A stretch of 64,000 nt of DNA from Glaciihabitans tibetensis (lineage in GTDB: Bacteria; Actinomycetota; Actinomycetes; Actinomycetales; Microbacteriaceae), in contig NZ_PVTL01000001.1 in NCBI RefSeq assembly GCF_003003265.1, positions 248,001 to 312,000 on the forward strand, written 5' to 3'. Position numbers and translations under genes: made by a program. This document shows, in pieces, positions 63,155-64,000 of this stretch. Under the pieces are notes generated by a model. It saw nothing but the letters and a program-made list of their open reading frames with translations. It searched no databases and was not told the DNA's origin. Position 1 is the first letter of the stretch. Every line of letters starts with the position of its first letter.

Positions 63155-63841
63155 ATGAACTGGATTGGCAACAATCTCCCGTTGATTGGCGAGCGAACCC
63201 TTGATCACATAGCGATCACGGCGCCGGTGATTCTGCTGAGTTTCCTCATCTCGGTGCCCATCGGCTGGGTTGCGAATCGGTTCACCGCGAGTCGCGGTAT
63301 CGTCCTGTCGGCCTCCGGCGTGTTCTACGCCATCCCGTCCCTGCCGCTGTTTGTCGCGCTCCCCGTCATTCTTGGTACCGGGCTGCGATCTCCGGTCAAC
63401 GTGACCATCGGTCTGACGCTCTACGGGATTGCGTTGATGGTGCGGTCGACGGCCGACGGATTGGCGTCGGTCGATCCCGATGTGACCCAGTCCGCGACTG
63501 CGATGGGATTCTCCGACTCGTCCCGGTTCTGGCGAGTGGAACTTCCTCTTGCTGGCCCCGTTCTGCTCGCCGGGCTTCGGGTTGTGTCGGTCAGCACCGT
63601 GAGCCTCGCGACGGTTGTGGCGGTGCTCGGCGTGCCGACGCTCGGGTTGTTCTTCACTGACGGTGTCGAGCGCAACATCCTCGGCGAGATCTGGGCCGGA
63701 ATCGTGATGACCATCGTCATCGCCCTGGTGTTCGATGTGATCATCGTGCAGCTTGGTCGGCTGCTGATGCCGTGGACACGATCTTCCTCCGCGGCCGTCT
63801 CGCGGCCCGGCCGCCGGACCCGGGTGGTGGCGCCGGTATGA
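63155..63841 (+). CDS. Osmoprotectant-type ABC transporter permease
   Basis: A 228-residue permease with about five to six helices; ITAPVILLSFLISVPIGWVANRF, FYAIPSLPLFVALPVILGTG and the coupling loop DVTQSATAMGFSDSSRFWRVELPLAGPVLLAGLR are typical of OpuCB/OpuCD and ProW-like subunits. The stop overlaps the next permease start by four bases. Confidence 0.9.
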   Translation: MNWIGNNLPLIGERTLDHIAITAPVILLSFLISVPIGWVANRFTASRGIVLSASGVFYAIPSLPLFVALPVILGTGLRSPVNVTIGLTLYGIALMVRSTADGLASVDPDVTQSATAMGFSDSSRFWRVELPLAGPVLLAGLRVVSVSTVSLATVVAVLGVPTLGLFFTDGVERNILGEIWAGIVMTIVIALVFDVIIVQLGRLLMPWTRSSSAAVSRPGRRTRVVAPV

Positions 63842-64000
63842 ACCTGCTTTTCGAGGGCTTCGCGTGGATCTTCGATCCCGCGCATCATGGTGGAGACGAG
63901 GGCATCGGCACCCGGATTCTGCAGCACCTCGGTATCACTCTCGTTGTGATGGTGATCGCCTCGCTGATCGCGATACCCCTCGGCTATCTGATTGGTCATA
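63838..64000 (+). CDS. Second osmoprotectant-type ABC permease (partial, cut by window end)
   Basis: The first 54 residues of a permease; ILQHLGITLVVMVIASLIAIPLGYLIGH is the first membrane helix seen in OpuCD/ProW-like subunits. It starts at an ATGA overlap with the previous gene and runs beyond the window. A substrate-binding protein gene is expected downstream. Confidence 0.85.
   Translation, partial: MNLLFEGFAWIFDPAHHGGDEGIGTRILQHLGITLVVMVIASLIAIPLGYLIGH

Overview
The window looks like a chromosomal segment from a high-GC Gram-positive actinomycete, most likely a member of the Microbacteriaceae. The evidence is the strongly GC-biased third positions, frequent GTG starts, ATGA-type gene overlaps, actinobacterial marker families (DUF4233 after folC, an RNase E/G with long disordered tails, VKOR plus a DsbA-like protein, Rv0428c-type SH3 domain, DevS/DevR-type two-component system) and the order rne-rplU-rpmA-obg-proB-proA-nadD-rsfS. 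I see no transposase, integrase, phage gene, CRISPR array or rRNA, so this reads as core chromosome plus ordinary accessory metabolism.

Layout. 0.2-1.7 kb: a YtrA-type GntR repressor and a DUF1648 membrane protein behind a promoter holding a perfect palindrome. 1.7-7.6 kb: a T-box-controlled ileS, folC, a DUF4233 protein and ndk. 7.7-9.3 kb (minus): a DsbA-like protein and VKOR, an exported disulfide-forming pair. 9.4-12.8 kb: RNase E/G behind a structured leader. 12.9-16.1 kb: a metal-type permease, a TIGR03943 partner and a membrane-anchored beta-propeller protein. 16.4-24.1 kb: ribosome and proline/NAD genes (rplU, rpmA, obg, proB, proA, small membrane protein, nadD, an acidic tail-anchored protein, rsfS). 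24.1-26.8 kb: the metNIQ methionine importer. 27.0 kb: tRNA-Ala(GGC). 27.2-35.9 kb: ClC-type channel, SDR39U1-type protein, AI-2E family exporter, cardiolipin synthase, GAP protein, tyrosine phosphatase, FAD oxidase, PNPOx-fold protein. 36.0-42.7 kb: phosphoketolase, universal stress protein, DevS-like haem GAF kinase, DevR-like regulator and a second universal stress protein. 42.9-53.5 kb: flavin monooxygenase-like protein, CspA, SDR with a zinc-ribbon-like N-terminus, nucleoside hydrolase, DUF3516 helicase, alditol oxidase, MFS exporter, UbiA prenyltransferase. 53.6-61.9 kb: lipocalin-like protein, GH3 lipoprotein, alpha/beta hydrolase, FUSC exporter, GH15 hydrolase, App1 phosphatase, SRAP/HMCES DNA-crosslink protein and a TetR regulator. 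62.2 kb to the end: an osmoprotectant-type ABC importer cut by the window edge.

Most noteworthy signals beyond the genes: (1) DosR/DevR-box-like palindromes before phosphoketolase, between usp and devS, and before the second usp, suggesting a local hypoxia or redox regulon controlled by the devSR pair between them; (2) a compact multi-hairpin leader in front of rplU with two competing closing stems; (3) degenerate short tandem repeats placed directly at or after stop codons (ndk, both usp genes, the helicase/alditol-oxidase junction, metQ), in several cases with the last codons of the gene as the first repeat unit; (4) a structured rne leader and near-identical decapeptide repeats in RNase E; (5) several predicted leaderless starts.
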